64,000 bases of DNA from an uncultured Eubacteriales bacterium (GCA_905198835.1 CAJKDY010000010.1:32713-96712); one strand, 5' to 3'; shown: positions 36,862 through 46,426, numbered from the stretch's first letter. The notes: generated from the sequence alone by a model not told the origin. Numbers and translations: made by a program.

Positions 36862-38327
36862 TGGGAAAGCCTACGGGATTTTTGGATTACGAGCGCCGGG
36901 ACGCGCCCGCCCAGCCGGCGCTGGAGCGCATCGGCCACTGGCAGGAGTTCCACCCCTTGCCGCCCTTGGAGGAGCGGCGCCGGCAGGGGGCGCGGTGCAT
37001 GGAGTGCGGCGTACCCTTTTGCCAGTCGGGGGTATCTCTGGGCGGGATGTTTACCGGATGCCCCCTCCACAACCTAGTACCCGAGTGGAACGATCTTGTC
37101 TACCAGGGCAGCTTTGACCTGGCCCTGGAGCGGCTTTTGAAGACCAACCCCTTCCCCGAGTTCACTGGCCGGGTGTGCCCGGCCCTGTGCGAGGCCGCCT
37201 GCACCTGCTCACTCCACGGCCAGGCTGTCACCGTACGGCAAAACGAGCTGGGCATCATCGAGGAGGGTTGGCAAAACGGCCGGATGATCCCCCGCCCCCC
37301 CAAGGTCCGTACCGGGAAGCGGGTGGCCGTAGTGGGCTCAGGCCCGGCGGGGCTGGCCGTGGCCCAAGCCCTCAACAGCCGGGGCCACCTGGTCACCGTT
37401 TTTGAGCGCGCGCCCCGGCCCGGCGGACTTTTGATGTACGGTATACCCAACATGAAGCTGGAAAAGTCCGTGGTAGAGCGGCGAGTCGCCTGGATGGAGG
37501 CCGAGGGCGTGGCGTTCCACACCGGCGTGGACGTGGGCCGGGACCTCTCGGCGGATGACCTGTGCGGGGACTTTGACGCGGTATGCCTGTGCGTAGGGGC
37601 CAAGCAGCCCCGGGACCTGAACGTCCCCGGCCGGAAGGCCCAGGGGGTCCACTTCGCCGTAGACTATCTCTCCCGGGCCACCCAAAGTCTGCTGGAGGGC
37701 AAGCCCAGCGCCGAGGCCGCGGGGCTGGATGTGCTGGTGGTGGGCGGCGGCGACACCGGCAACGACTGCGTGGGCACCTCCATCCGGCAGGGCTGCAAGA
37801 GCGTAACGCAGCTTGAGATGATGCCCTGTCCGCCTCTGGAGCGGGCCCAAACCAACCCCTGGCCCCAGTGGCCCCGGGTAAAAAAGACCGACTACGGCCA
37901 GGAGGAGGCCGCCGCCAAATTCGGCGCCGACCCACGGGTGTTTGAGACCACTGTCCAAGAGCTTTTGAGCGATGAAAGCGGCGCGCTTCGCGCCGCCGTC
38001 ACCGTTCAGCTCCAAGCCAAGCCCGATCCCAAGACCGGCCGGACCAACCTGGTCCCCATCCCCGGCACCGAGACCGAGCTGCCCTGCCAGCTGCTTCTCA
38101 TCGCCGCGGGCTTTTTGGGCCCGGAGGGCTATGTAGCCCAGGCCTTCGGCCTGGAGACCGACTCCCGAGGCAACCTAAAAACGGAGGACTACGCCACCGC
38201 CCACACCGGCCTTTTCGCCTGTGGCGACGCCCGGAGAGGGCAGTCGCTGGTGGTGTGGGCCATCCGGGAGGGCCGGGAGTGCGCCCGGGCCGTAGACCGG
38301 TTCCTGATGGGCTACACCAACCTGTGA
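36861..38327 (+). CDS. gltD: Glutamate synthase (NADPH) small subunit
   Basis: Electron-input subunit of GOGAT; passes electrons from NAD(P)H via FAD and two [4Fe-4S] clusters to GltB. The 488-residue protein shows N-terminal cluster cysteines (ARCMECGVPFCQSG, GCPLHN, CPALCEAACTC), the FAD motif VVGSGPAGLAVAQAL, the NADP motif VVGGGDTGNDC and the C-terminal GLFACGDARRGQSLVVWAI motif. ATG 36861 shares its A with the gltB TAA stop. It is the last gene of the ANTAR-purF-gltB-gltD operon. Confidence 0.97.
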
Positions 38328-38330
38328 CCC

Positions 38331-38359
38331 TTGCCATTTGGGCCGCGACACGCTATAAT
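38331..38359 (+). promoter_or_regulatory. Promoter of the SLH protein gene
   Basis: TTGCCA at 38331-38336, 17-bp spacer, TATAAT at 38354-38359; it begins 4 bases after the gltD stop codon. Confidence 0.72.
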
Positions 38360-38388
38360 AGGACCAGACTCTGAGAGGAGGGTCATCT

Positions 38389-38991
38389 ATGAAGCGTATC
38401 GCGGCCCTTGCTTTGGCCCTTGGCCTGCTGGTCCTGCCCACCCACGCCTCCTTTTCCGACGTGATGGCGTGGGACTGGTCGGCCCCGGCGGTGGAATATG
38501 TCCAACAAAAGGGCGTTATGAGCGGCGTCAGCGCCGACGTCTTTGACCCCTACGGCACGGTGACCCGAGGGATGCTGGCTACCGTCCTCCACCGGGAGGC
38601 GGGTGGGGAACACTCCACGGCAGGCCTCTTTTTTGACGATCTGGAGGCGGGCTCCTGGTACATCGACTCAGTGATCTGGTGCGCAGAAAAGGGCGTGGTC
38701 ACCGGTGTGGACGCCACCCATTTTTGTCCCGACGCCCCCGTTACCCGGGAGCAGCTGGCCCTAATGCTGTGGCGTCTGGCGGGCTGGCCCGCCGCTCGGG
38801 GCTCCTGCGCCGCCTTCACCGACGGCGACCTGGTCAGCTGGTGGGCCAAGGGCGGTGTGGACTGGGCTGTGGGCGCGGGCATTCTGACCGGTTACCCTGA
38901 CGGCTCCTTCCAGCCCCAGGGCACCGCCAACCGTTCCCAGGCCGCTCAGATGCTGATGAAGTACGACCAGTGGCGCTCGGCCCAGCCCTGA
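38389..38991 (+). CDS. Secreted protein composed of three SLH repeats
   Basis: SLH repeats bind pyruvylated secondary cell-wall polymers and hold proteins at the cell surface. The 200-residue protein has a signal peptide (about residues 1-20, ending THAS) and three SLH motifs of about 55-60 residues: FSDVMAWDWSAPAVEYVQQKGVMSG, FFDDLEAGSWYIDSVIWCAEKGVVTG and FTDGDLVSWWAKGGVDWAVGAGILTGYPDG (each split for length here), with the TRG, TREQ and NRSQ repeat ends. There is no additional functional domain, so it may act as an anchor or S-layer-like component. It has its own promoter, an AGGAGG site and a terminator. Confidence 0.9.
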   Translation: MKRIAALALALGLLVLPTHASFSDVMAWDWSAPAVEYVQQKGVMSGVSADVFDPYGTVTRGMLATVLHREAGGEHSTAGLFFDDLEAGSWYIDSVIWCAEKGVVTGVDATHFCPDAPVTREQLALMLWRLAGWPAARGSCAAFTDGDLVSWWAKGGVDWAVGAGILTGYPDGSFQPQGTANRSQAAQMLMKYDQWRSAQP

Positions 38992-39003
38992 AGGATGTAA
39001 AAA

Positions 39004-39034
39004 AGCGTCCATCCCAAGGGATGGACGCTCTTTT
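39004..39034 (+). terminator. Terminator of the SLH gene
   Basis: AGCGTCCATCCC-AA-GGGATGGACGCT followed by CTTTTC, 12 bases after the stop codon. Confidence 0.85.
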
Positions 39035-39058
39035 CTGTCTTGACTTGCTGTAACAGGG

Positions 39059-39144
39059 ACCCACCGAGAGGTGGGACGGCGCAGCAGCGCCGTAAATTTC
39101 GCCGCTTGCGGCGGAATTTGCGCAGGGGCGGCTTCGCCGACCCC
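39059..39144. repeat. Cluster of four adjacent palindromes downstream of ilvC
   Basis: In 86 bases there are four hairpins: CCCACC/GGTGGG (39060-39075), ACGGCGC/GCGCCGT (39076-39093), AAATTTCGCCGC/GCGGCGGAATTT (39094-39119) and GGGGCGGC/CGCCGACCCC (39125-39144). None has a clean T-run. This looks like a dispersed intergenic palindromic element or a composite structure ending the ilv transcript. Confidence 0.6.
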
Positions 39145-39151
39145 GAGCATT

Positions 39152-40174
39152 TTAATTCGAGGCGGTATCCAGGTCCTTGTCGCCGCCCCAGATCATGTTG
39201 CGGCGAAGCTCCTCGCCCACGATCTCCATCTGGTGCTTGGCCAGCTGCTGGCGCTTGGAGTTGAAGAAGGTGCGGCCCATGCTCTTGTTCTCGGCAATCC
39301 AGCGGCCGGCGAAGGTACCGTCCTGGATGTCAGAGAGGACGGCCTTCATCCGGGCCTTAGTCTCCTCATAGGGCAGGATGCGGGGACCGGAGACATACTC
39401 GCCAAACTCGGCGGTGTCCGAGATGGAGTAGTTCATGGCGGCCACGCCGCCCTTGTTGATCAGGTCGATGATGAGCTTCATCTCATGGATGCACTCGAAG
39501 TAGGCGTTCTCGGGCTCGTAGCCCGCCTCGACGAGGGTCTCGAAGCCGCACTTCATCAGCTCCACCACGCCGCCGCAGAGGACAGCCTGCTCACCAAAGA
39601 GGTCGGTCTCGGTCTCGTCGTGGAAGGTGGTCTCCATCACGCCGGCCCGGGCGCCGCCGATACCGGCGATGTAGGCTAGGGCGATCTGGTAGGCCTTACC
39701 CGTGGCGTCCTGCTCCACGGCCACCAGGCAGGGAACGCCCTTGCCCGCCACATAGGTGGAGCGCACGGTGTGGCCCGGGCCCTTGGGGGCGGCCATGAAC
39801 ACGTCCACGCCCTTGGGGGGCACGATCTGCTGGTAGCGGATGTTAAAGCCGTGGGCAAAGGCCAAGGCCTTACCCTCGGTCATGTAGGGGGCGATGGACT
39901 TCTTATAGACGTCGGCCTGGACCTCGTCGTTGATGAGGATCATGACGATGTCGCCCCACTTGGCGGCCTCCTCCACCGTCTTGACCTCCAGTCCGGCCTT
40001 CTTGACATTGTCCCAGTTCTTGGAGCCCTCCCGGAGCCCCACGCAGACGTCGCAGCCCGAATCCTTCAGGTTGAGGGCGTGGGCGTGGCCCTGAGAGCCG
40101 TAGCCGATGATGGCGATCTTCTTCCCGTTGAGGTAAGAGAGGTCACAATCCTTTTCGTAGTACATCTTTGCCAT
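39152..40174 (-). CDS. ilvC: Ketol-acid reductoisomerase
   Basis: NADPH- and Mg-dependent isomeroreductase, second common step of isoleucine/valine synthesis. The 340-residue class I enzyme has the Rossmann motif IAIIGYGSQGHAHALNL (residues 20-36), FAHGFNIRY, the PKGPGHTVR segment, and metal ligands in the HDETETDLFGEQAVLCGG and YFECIHEMKLIIDLI regions. It is last in the ilvB-ilvN-ilvC operon, 70 bases after ilvN; the intergenic gap contains a GGGACC/GGTCCC palindrome but no terminator. Confidence 0.98.
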   Translation of the reverse strand: MAKMYYEKDCDLSYLNGKKIAIIGYGSQGHAHALNLKDSGCDVCVGLREGSKNWDNVKKAGLEVKTVEEAAKWGDIVMILINDEVQADVYKKSIAPYMTEGKALAFAHGFNIRYQQIVPPKGVDVFMAAPKGPGHTVRSTYVAGKGVPCLVAVEQDATGKAYQIALAYIAGIGGARAGVMETTFHDETETDLFGEQAVLCGGVVELMKCGFETLVEAGYEPENAYFECIHEMKLIIDLINKGGVAAMNYSISDTAEFGEYVSGPRILPYEETKARMKAVLSDIQDGTFAGRWIAENKSMGRTFFNSKRQQLAKHQMEIVGEELRRNMIWGGDKDLDTASN

Positions 40175-40244
40175 GGTTGAAACACTCCTTCTAGTTATTT
40201 TCCTTGTGCATAGATTTGGTAATCGGGACCGGGGTCCCGGTTGC

Positions 40245-40799
40245 TTACAACACGCTCTTGCCCAGGTTGAACTCGGTCTTCTCCTTATTTTCGTCGCTGA
40301 TGGTGTAGGCGCCCCGCTCCAGGGCCACCATGCCGGTGCGCACCAGCTCCAGGATGCCGAAGGTCTCCAGCAGCCCCTGCATGGCCTCGGCCTTGGACTC
40401 GTCGCCGATGAGGGCGATGGTCAAAGACTTGATGGACACGTCGATGATGCTGGCCCTAAAGATATTGGCTACCTGGATGATCTCGTTTCGCACGTCGGCG
40501 GTCTCGGCCTTGACCTTGAACATCACAAGCTCCCGGCGGATGGAGTGCTCGGGGACCAGCTCCTGGACGGAGTAGACGCAAAACTGCTTGCGCAGCTGGT
40601 TGATGATCTGCTGGGTGGAGGCGTCGTCTCCCATGACCTCGATGGTGATACGGGAGAGGTCGGGGTCGTCGGTGGTGCCCACGGCCAGGGATTCAATGTT
40701 GTAGCCCTTGCGGGAAAAGAGCCGGGAGACCTGGGACAAAACGCCGGAGGTGTTGGAGACCAAGACGGAAAGGGTCCTGCGCTTGACTTGCTCGCTCAT
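40245..40799 (-). CDS. ilvN: Acetolactate synthase small (regulatory) subunit
   Basis: ACT-domain subunit that activates IlvB and confers valine feedback. The 184-residue protein starts with the ACT motif RTLSVLVSNTSGVLSQVSRLFSRKGYNIESL, followed by ITIEVMGDD and a second domain with RELVMFKVKA. ATG 40799 has a GGAGG site; the frame opening at 41066 is out-of-frame ilvB. It lies 14 bases after ilvB. The longer two-domain form is usually called ilvN or ilvH; the symbol is a convention. Confidence 0.95.
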   Translation of the reverse strand: MSEQVKRRTLSVLVSNTSGVLSQVSRLFSRKGYNIESLAVGTTDDPDLSRITIEVMGDDASTQQIINQLRKQFCVYSVQELVPEHSIRRELVMFKVKAETADVRNEIIQVANIFRASIIDVSIKSLTIALIGDESKAEAMQGLLETFGILELVRTGMVALERGAYTISDENKEKTEFNLGKSVL

Positions 40800-40813
40800 A
40801 TCCTCTGCCCTCC

Positions 40814-42523
40814 TTAATCTAACAGGAAGCTGGTGCTGGGCGCGCCGCCGGGGACCATGGGATGGACCATGGCGTCCTTGTCGATGGCGCACTCGATGAC
40901 CCAGGGGCGGCGGCTCTCCACCGCCTTGCGGAAGGTCAGCTCGAACTCGTCCATATGGGCGCAGCGCGCGCCGTCGATCCCATAGGCCTGGGCCAGCTTC
41001 ACAAAGTCCGGGCCCCGCTCCAGGTCGGTCTGGGAGTACCGCTCGCCGTAGATCAGGTGCTGCCACTGGCGGACCATGCCCAGGGTATGGTTGTTGAAGA
41101 CCACCACGATAACGGGGATGTTATAGTGCTCCAGAGTGGCAAGCTCGTTGCAGTTCATGCGAAAGCCCCCGTCGCCCACGCAGGCCACCACCACCTCCTG
41201 GGGATTGCCCATCTGAGCGCCCATAGCCGCGCCCACGCCGAAGCCCATGGTGCCAAAGCCGCCGGAGGTGATGAACTGGCCGGGCCGTGAGAAGTGGTAG
41301 TACTGAGCGGACCACATCTGGTGCTGGCCCACGTCGGTGGCAATGATGGCGCTGCCCTTCGTCACCTGCTGAATGACCTCCAGGACTTCATGGGGGTGAA
41401 GGATGTCGTCCTTTTTCAAGGGCACCTCTTTGTGGGAGAAGACCCAGTTGCGCCAATCCTCAAAGTGCCGCTCCACCATACCCTGGTTCAGCAGCTCCAG
41501 GACCTCCTTGGCGTCGCCGATGATATGGTGGGCAGTCTTGACGTTCTTGTCGATCTCGGCCCGGTCGATGTCGATGTGGACCACCTTGGCCTTGGCGGCA
41601 AAGGTAGCCGGGTCGGTGGCCACCCGGTCGGAGAAGCGGCAGCCGATGGCGATCAGAAGGTCGCACTCGCTGACGGCGTAGTTTGAGGCATGAGAGCCAT
41701 GCATGCCGATCATACCTGTGAACAACCTGTGGTCGCCGGGCAGCGCGCCGCCGCCCATGATGGTGGAGGCCACCGGGGCGTCCAGAGTCTCCACAAATTT
41801 GCGGAACTCCGGCACCGCGCCCTTGGACCGGATCACGCCGCCGCCCACCAGCACCAGAGGTTTTTCACTGAGGGCGATCAGGTCCAGCAGCTTTTGGATG
41901 TCCTGGCGGTCGGGCTCGGGGTCCTTCAGGTCGTGGATGGACTTGCCCAGCAGCCGGGCCAGGCGGCCGTGCTGAGGGTGCTGGTCCAGGGGCAGGGGCT
42001 CAAAGTCGCACTCGTCGGAGGTGACGTTTTTCACAATGTCGATCAGCACCGGGCCGGGCCGGCCGCTGCGGGCAATGGCAAAGGCCTCTCGCATCACGTC
42101 GGCCAGCTCCTCCACATCCCGCACCAGGTAATTGCACTTGGTAATGGGCATGGTGATACCGGTGATATCCACCTCCTGGAAGGAGTCCTTGCCAATGAGG
42201 TTTTCGTTGACGTTACAGGTGATGAACACCACCGGCGAGGAGTCGTAGTACGCCGTGGCGATGCCGGTGGTCAGGTTGGTGGCCCCGGGGCCGGAGGTAG
42301 CAAAACACACGCCTACCTTGCCCGTTGCGCGGGCATAGCCGTCGGCGGCGTGGGATGCCCCTTGCTCATGAGAGGTAAGGATATGGGTGATCTTCTTGGC
42401 ATAGCCGGAGAGTTCAAACTCGTCGTATACATTTAAGATGGTGCCGCCGGGATAGCCGAAAACGGTGTCTACCCCCTGCTCCAGCAGGCACTCCATAACG
42501 ATCCGGGCGCCCCGCATCTTCAT
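40814..42523 (-). CDS. ilvB: Acetolactate synthase large (catalytic) subunit
   Basis: ThDP-dependent enzyme joining pyruvate with pyruvate or 2-oxobutyrate, the first step of branched-chain amino acid synthesis. The 569-residue protein shows VFGYPGGTILNVYDE, the catalytic-Glu motif HEQGASHAADGYARATGK, CFATSGPGATNLTTGIA, and the C-terminal ThDP motif starting CVGDGGFRMNCNELAT and ending VVVFNN. It begins the ilvBNC operon. The leader from the promoter to ATG is only about 45 bases, so there is no room for a T-box or leader-peptide attenuator. Confidence 0.97.
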   Translation of the reverse strand: MKMRGARIVMECLLEQGVDTVFGYPGGTILNVYDEFELSGYAKKITHILTSHEQGASHAADGYARATGKVGVCFATSGPGATNLTTGIATAYYDSSPVVFITCNVNENLIGKDSFQEVDITGITMPITKCNYLVRDVEELADVMREAFAIARSGRPGPVLIDIVKNVTSDECDFEPLPLDQHPQHGRLARLLGKSIHDLKDPEPDRQDIQKLLDLIALSEKPLVLVGGGVIRSKGAVPEFRKFVETLDAPVASTIMGGGALPGDHRLFTGMIGMHGSHASNYAVSECDLLIAIGCRFSDRVATDPATFAAKAKVVHIDIDRAEIDKNVKTAHHIIGDAKEVLELLNQGMVERHFEDWRNWVFSHKEVPLKKDDILHPHEVLEVIQQVTKGSAIIATDVGQHQMWSAQYYHFSRPGQFITSGGFGTMGFGVGAAMGAQMGNPQEVVVACVGDGGFRMNCNELATLEHYNIPVIVVVFNNHTLGMVRQWQHLIYGERYSQTDLERGPDFVKLAQAYGIDGARCAHMDEFELTFRKAVESRRPWVIECAIDKDAMVHPMVPGGAPSTSFLLD

Positions 42524-42576
42524 GGCCGTGTCCCCTTTCTTGGCCCCTACTACAATAAAAGGGCAGTTTGTCCATT

Positions 42577-42606
42577 ATGATACTCCTTTCCAAGCCCTTT
42601 TGTCAA
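42577..42606 (-). promoter_or_regulatory. Promoter of ilvBNC
   Basis: Minus-strand TTGACA (42606-42601), 18-bp spacer, TATCAT (42582-42577). Confidence 0.7.
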
Positions 42607-42686
42607 TTGAAAATGCCGCCAAACGTTCGCTGTGGTCAATGCGTCTAAATTCACGGGGAAGTTTTTTGTTTTTTTCGTGAAAACGC

Positions 42687-42715
42687 TGGACAGGCAGGCA
42701 AAAAAAAGCTATGAT
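42687..42715 (+). promoter_or_regulatory. Promoter of the rnf operon
   Basis: TGGACA at 42687-42692, 17-bp spacer, TATGAT at 42710-42715, 55 bases before rnfC. Confidence 0.7.
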
Positions 42716-42769
42716 AAGCAATAAGTACATCCTAGCTCCATTATCTTCCCAACAGGAGAGGTGAAAGCA

Positions 42770-44146
42770 ATGCTCCATCGTTTCTTCGGCGGCGTCCACC
42801 CCAGCGGCAATAAGGAGGCCACCGAGCGTGTCCCCATCACACCTCTGGCCCAGCCGCCGCTTCAGGTGGTGCTGCCCATGTCTCAGCATGTGGGCGCGCC
42901 CTGCAAGAGCGTGGTGGCTGTGGGCGACGAGGTAAAGGTCGGCCAGGTCATCGGCGAGCCCGCCGGCCTGGGCGCTCCCATCCACGCCAGCGTCTCGGGC
43001 AAGGTCGTGGCTGTGGAGCCCAGACCCCACACCAGCGGCAGCTCGGTGATGGCCGTGGTCATCGAAAACGACGGTCTGGACACCCAGGCCGATCCCATCC
43101 CGCGCCCCGCCCCGGCGGATAAGCTCACCCCCGAGCAGATCATCGACATTGTCCGTCAGGCCGGTATCACCGGCATGGGCGGCGCTGGCTTCCCCACCCA
43201 TGTAAAGCTCTCCTCCGGCCTTGGCAAGGTGGACACCATCATCTTGAACGGCGCCGAGTGCGAGCCCTACATCACCGCCGACCACCGTCTGATGCTGGAG
43301 AGCCCCGAAAAGGTCATCCAGGGCGGGCGCGTCCTTATGCGCTGCCTGGGCCTTGAAAAGCTGATCATCGGCGTGGAGGCCAACAAGATGGACGCGGTAG
43401 AGGCCCTCCGGGCCAAGGCGACCCCCGACGTGGAGGTCCGCCCTCTGCGGGTCCGCTATCCCCAGGGCTCGGAAAAACAGCTCATCCAGAACGTCACCGG
43501 GCGGCAGATCCCCCCTGGCGGTCTACCTGCCCATGTAGGCTGCGCGGTGTTCAATGTGGCCACCGCCGCCGCCGTCTATGACGCCTGCTATGAGGGCAGG
43601 CCCGTCACCCACCGGGTGGTCACCGTCTCGGGCAAGGCCGTGATGCAGCCCACCAATGTGCGGGTGCCACTGGGCGTCTCGTTGCAAGCGCTGGTGGACG
43701 CCGCGGGCGGTCTCAAGGGAAGCCCCGGGCGTATCCTCTCCGGCGGGCCTATGATGGGCGTGGCCCAGTTTGACCTGTCCGCCCCGGTCATCAAGGGCAC
43801 CAACGCCCTTTTGTGCCTGCAAAACCGGGAGTTCACCCCCACGCCCAAGGGAGAGCTGACCTGTATCCACTGCGGTCGGTGCGTGGCCGCCTGTCCCATG
43901 AAGCTGACCCCTCTCTTCTTCAACCAGCGCTTTGGCGCGGGCCGGTATGAAGAGCTGGAGGGACTGCGGATCCTAGATTGCATTGAGTGCGGCTCCTGCG
44001 CCTACTCCTGCCCGGCCCACATTCCTCTGGTCCAGGCCATCCGGGCCGGCAAGGTGGAGGTCCGCCGACTCCAGGCTGAGGCCAAGGCTGCCGCCGAGGC
44101 CGCCAAGGCCGAGGAAGAAGCCCAGAAGGAGGCGAGCGTAAAATGA
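42770..44146 (+). CDS. rnfC: Electron transport complex subunit RnfC
   Basis: Peripheral Fe-S/FMN subunit of the ion-pumping ferredoxin:NAD+ oxidoreductase; likely NADH-side entry. The 458-residue protein has the N-terminal RnfC barrel-sandwich, the NADH/FMN-binding Rossmann region GMGGAGFPTHVKLS and ILNGAECEPYITADHRLM, and two C-terminal [4Fe-4S] motifs CIHCGRCVAACPMKLTP and CIECGSCAYSCPAHIPL, ending in an Ala/Glu/Lys-rich tail. ATG 42770 lies 8 bases after GGAGAGG. First gene of rnfCDGEAB. Confidence 0.96.
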   Translation: MLHRFFGGVHPSGNKEATERVPITPLAQPPLQVVLPMSQHVGAPCKSVVAVGDEVKVGQVIGEPAGLGAPIHASVSGKVVAVEPRPHTSGSSVMAVVIENDGLDTQADPIPRPAPADKLTPEQIIDIVRQAGITGMGGAGFPTHVKLSSGLGKVDTIILNGAECEPYITADHRLMLESPEKVIQGGRVLMRCLGLEKLIIGVEANKMDAVEALRAKATPDVEVRPLRVRYPQGSEKQLIQNVTGRQIPPGGLPAHVGCAVFNVATAAAVYDACYEGRPVTHRVVTVSGKAVMQPTNVRVPLGVSLQALVDAAGGLKGSPGRILSGGPMMGVAQFDLSAPVIKGTNALLCLQNREFTPTPKGELTCIHCGRCVAACPMKLTPLFFNQRFGAGRYEELEGLRILDCIECGSCAYSCPAHIPLVQAIRAGKVEVRRLQAEAKAAAEAAKAEEEAQKEASVK

Positions 44147-45171
44147 AGGAGACCGAGAGCAATGTTCTGACCCGCCCCGTGTCGGTGGCCTCTTCGCCCC
44201 ACCTGGGCACGGCGGACTCCACCGCCGGCATCATGCTGGACGTGCTCATCGCCCTCATTCCAGCCCTGGCCAGCGCGGTGTGGTTCTTTGGCTTCCGGGC
44301 CCTGACGCTAACGCTGGTGACGGTATGCGCCACGGTGGGCTCGGAATGGCTCTACCGCAGACTGATGAAGTTGCCCTCCTCCATCGGCGATCTCTCCGCG
44401 GCGGTGACCGGCGTGCTCCTTGCCATGTGTCTGCCCGCCAGCACCCCTTACTGGGTGGCCATCATCGGCGGCGTCTTTGCCATCGTCATCGTCAAGCAGC
44501 TCTTTGGCGGCCTGGGCAAAAACTTCATCAATCCCGCCCTGGGCGGTCGGGTGTTCCTCTTTGCCTCCCTGCCCGCCTTTATCAGTAACTATGCCGCACC
44601 GGGCCCGGACTTCTGGACCAGCGTGTGGTCCAGTGCCGACGTTATTACCGAGGCTACCCCTATGGCCTCCCTTCACAATGGCACGCTCCCGGAAAGCCTG
44701 AGCGTCCAGCAGCTGCTGGTGGGCGAGCACGCCGGTTGCCTGGGTGAAGTGGCGGCGCTGATGCTGCTGGCCGGCGGGGTATACCTGGTGCTGCGCAGGG
44801 TCATCTCCCCCCGCATCCCTTGCTTCTACATCGGCACCGTGGCCGCGCTCACCTTCCTCTTCCCCCTGGGCGGAGTGGGGCGGCTGGACTGGATGCTCTA
44901 TAACCTCTTCTCCGGCGGGCTGATGCTGGGGGCCATTTTCATGGCCACCGACTACGTCACAAGCCCCGTCACCCCCACAGGCCGCACGGTGTACGCCATT
45001 GGCTGCGGCGCGCTGACGGTCTTCCTGCGCTACTTCGGCATCTACCCCGAGGGCGTGTCCTTCTCCATCCTGGTGATGAATATCCTGGTGTGGTCTCTGG
45101 ACAAGGCCTTTATGCCCCACCGCTTCGGCACACCCTGGTTCAAGAAAAAGGCAAAGGAGGCGAGCAAGTGA
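44143..45171 (+). CDS. rnfD: Electron transport complex subunit RnfD
   Basis: Integral membrane subunit of Rnf with covalently bound FMN. The 342-residue protein has about nine hydrophobic segments and the quinone-reductase-like motif GGLGKNFINPALGGRVFLF. A TEATPMASL stretch is a candidate for the flavinylated Thr (family pattern S/D-G-A-T, here E-A-T). ATG overlaps the rnfC stop (ATGA) and the stop overlaps rnfG, so the operon is tightly coupled. Confidence 0.94.
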   Translation: MKETESNVLTRPVSVASSPHLGTADSTAGIMLDVLIALIPALASAVWFFGFRALTLTLVTVCATVGSEWLYRRLMKLPSSIGDLSAAVTGVLLAMCLPASTPYWVAIIGGVFAIVIVKQLFGGLGKNFINPALGGRVFLFASLPAFISNYAAPGPDFWTSVWSSADVITEATPMASLHNGTLPESLSVQQLLVGEHAGCLGEVAALMLLAGGVYLVLRRVISPRIPCFYIGTVAALTFLFPLGGVGRLDWMLYNLFSGGLMLGAIFMATDYVTSPVTPTGRTVYAIGCGALTVFLRYFGIYPEGVSFSILVMNILVWSLDKAFMPHRFGTPWFKKKAKEASK

Positions 45172-45758
45172 TGGACGAGACCAAGACCGTGAAAAAAGCC
45201 TCCTCCAGCGCCTATTACATCCGCATCATCGGCACCCTCTTTGCCATTACCGCCATCGTGGCCGTGTTGCTGGCCGGGGTCAACGCCCTGACAAAGGGCC
45301 CCATCGCCCACCACGCCGAGGAGACCAAGGCCCAGGCCATCGCCCAGGTCATGCCCGGCGCGGACGGCTTTGAGACCCTGGCCACCCCACAGGGCGAGGG
45401 CATGGAGAATGTGACGGAGATCCTGCTGGCCAAGAAGGGCGATGAGACCCTGGGCTACTGCGTCCAGACCTCCACCAACGGCAACGACGGCGCCATTGCG
45501 CTCATGGTGGGCGTCGACCAAAGCGGCGCTGTCACCAGCGTCTCCATCCTCTCCCAAAAGGAGACCATGTACGTCAATAAGCACGGTGAGCTCATTGCCC
45601 GCTTCCCCGGCAAGTCCGGCTCCGTGGCTTTGAGCCAGGATGGCGGCGACATCGTCGCCATCTCCGGGGCCACCATCACCTCCCGGGCGGTGACCCGTGG
45701 CGTGGACAGCGCGCTGCAAGCCGCCAACTTCTATTTAGAGAAAGGGGGCGCACAGTAA
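45171..45758 (+). CDS. rnfG: Electron transport complex subunit RnfG
   Basis: Single-pass membrane protein with an extracytoplasmic FMN-binding domain. The 195 residues comprise an N-terminal transmembrane helix (about 19-38), a loop domain and the flavinylation motif SGATITS in DIVAISGATITSRAV, whose Thr carries phosphodiester-linked FMN in the family. ATG 45171 shares a base with the rnfD TGA, and its TAA overlaps the rnfE start. Confidence 0.94.
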   Translation: MDETKTVKKASSSAYYIRIIGTLFAITAIVAVLLAGVNALTKGPIAHHAEETKAQAIAQVMPGADGFETLATPQGEGMENVTEILLAKKGDETLGYCVQTSTNGNDGAIALMVGVDQSGAVTSVSILSQKETMYVNKHGELIARFPGKSGSVALSQDGGDIVAISGATITSRAVTRGVDSALQAANFYLEKGGAQ

Positions 45759-46426
45759 TGGCGGAAAACACCAAGACCCAGACGCCGGCCGCGGAGCCCG
45801 TCAAGGCTCAAAAGGACGGCAAGCTCAAGGAGATCTTCCTCAACGGCTTGATCTTCCAAAACCCCATTTTGGTGCTGTTTTTAGGGATGTGCGCCACCCT
45901 GGCCGTCACCACCAGCCTCACCAACGCCATCGGCATGGGTCTTTCCACCACGGCGGTGCTGATCTGCTCCAACGTGGCCATCTCTCTGCTTCGCAGGATC
46001 ATTCCCAAGGAGGTCCGCATCGCGTGCTACGTGGTGGTCATCGCCGCCTTCGTCACCATCGTGGACCTGATGCTCCAGGCCTTTTTGCCCAGCCTGAGCC
46101 AGAGCCTGGGTCTGTTCATCCAGCTCATCGTGGTCAACTGCATCATCCTGGGCCGGGCCGAGGCTTTTGCCAGCAAAAATGGCCCCCTCTACGCCGCCGT
46201 AGACGGCGTGGCCATGGGTCTTGGCTTCACCCTGGCCCTGTGCGCTATGGGCTTCATTCGGGAGCTGGTGGGCGGCGGGGCCATCCTGGGCCACCAGGTG
46301 CTGCCCACTGGCCTCGCTATGATCGCCGCCCCCGCCGGAGGTTTTCTGGTGCTGGGATGTCTGGTGGCGCTGACCCAGTACCTGAAAAACCGCGCCGCTG
46401 ACAAGAAAGGAGGGGACAAGGCATGA
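45758..46426 (+). CDS. rnfE: Electron transport complex subunit RnfE
   Basis: Six-helix membrane subunit of Rnf, paired with RnfA as the central conduit. The 222-residue protein has a hydrophilic, Lys-rich N-terminus of about 25 residues and then the family motifs NGLIFQNPILVLFLGMC, VVNCIILGRAEAFA and FIRELVGGG. The conserved Cys residues (LGMC, NC) fit the membrane [2Fe-2S] ligands reported for RnfA/RnfE. Overlaps both neighbours. Confidence 0.94.
   Translation: MAENTKTQTPAAEPVKAQKDGKLKEIFLNGLIFQNPILVLFLGMCATLAVTTSLTNAIGMGLSTTAVLICSNVAISLLRRIIPKEVRIACYVVVIAAFVTIVDLMLQAFLPSLSQSLGLFIQLIVVNCIILGRAEAFASKNGPLYAAVDGVAMGLGFTLALCAMGFIRELVGGGAILGHQVLPTGLAMIAAPAGGFLVLGCLVALTQYLKNRAADKKGGDKA

Noticed and set aside
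42524..42606. Leader-peptide attenuator or T-box upstream of ilvB
   Set aside because: The leader is only about 45 bases; the single short frame there lacks branched-chain codons in series and there is no terminator.
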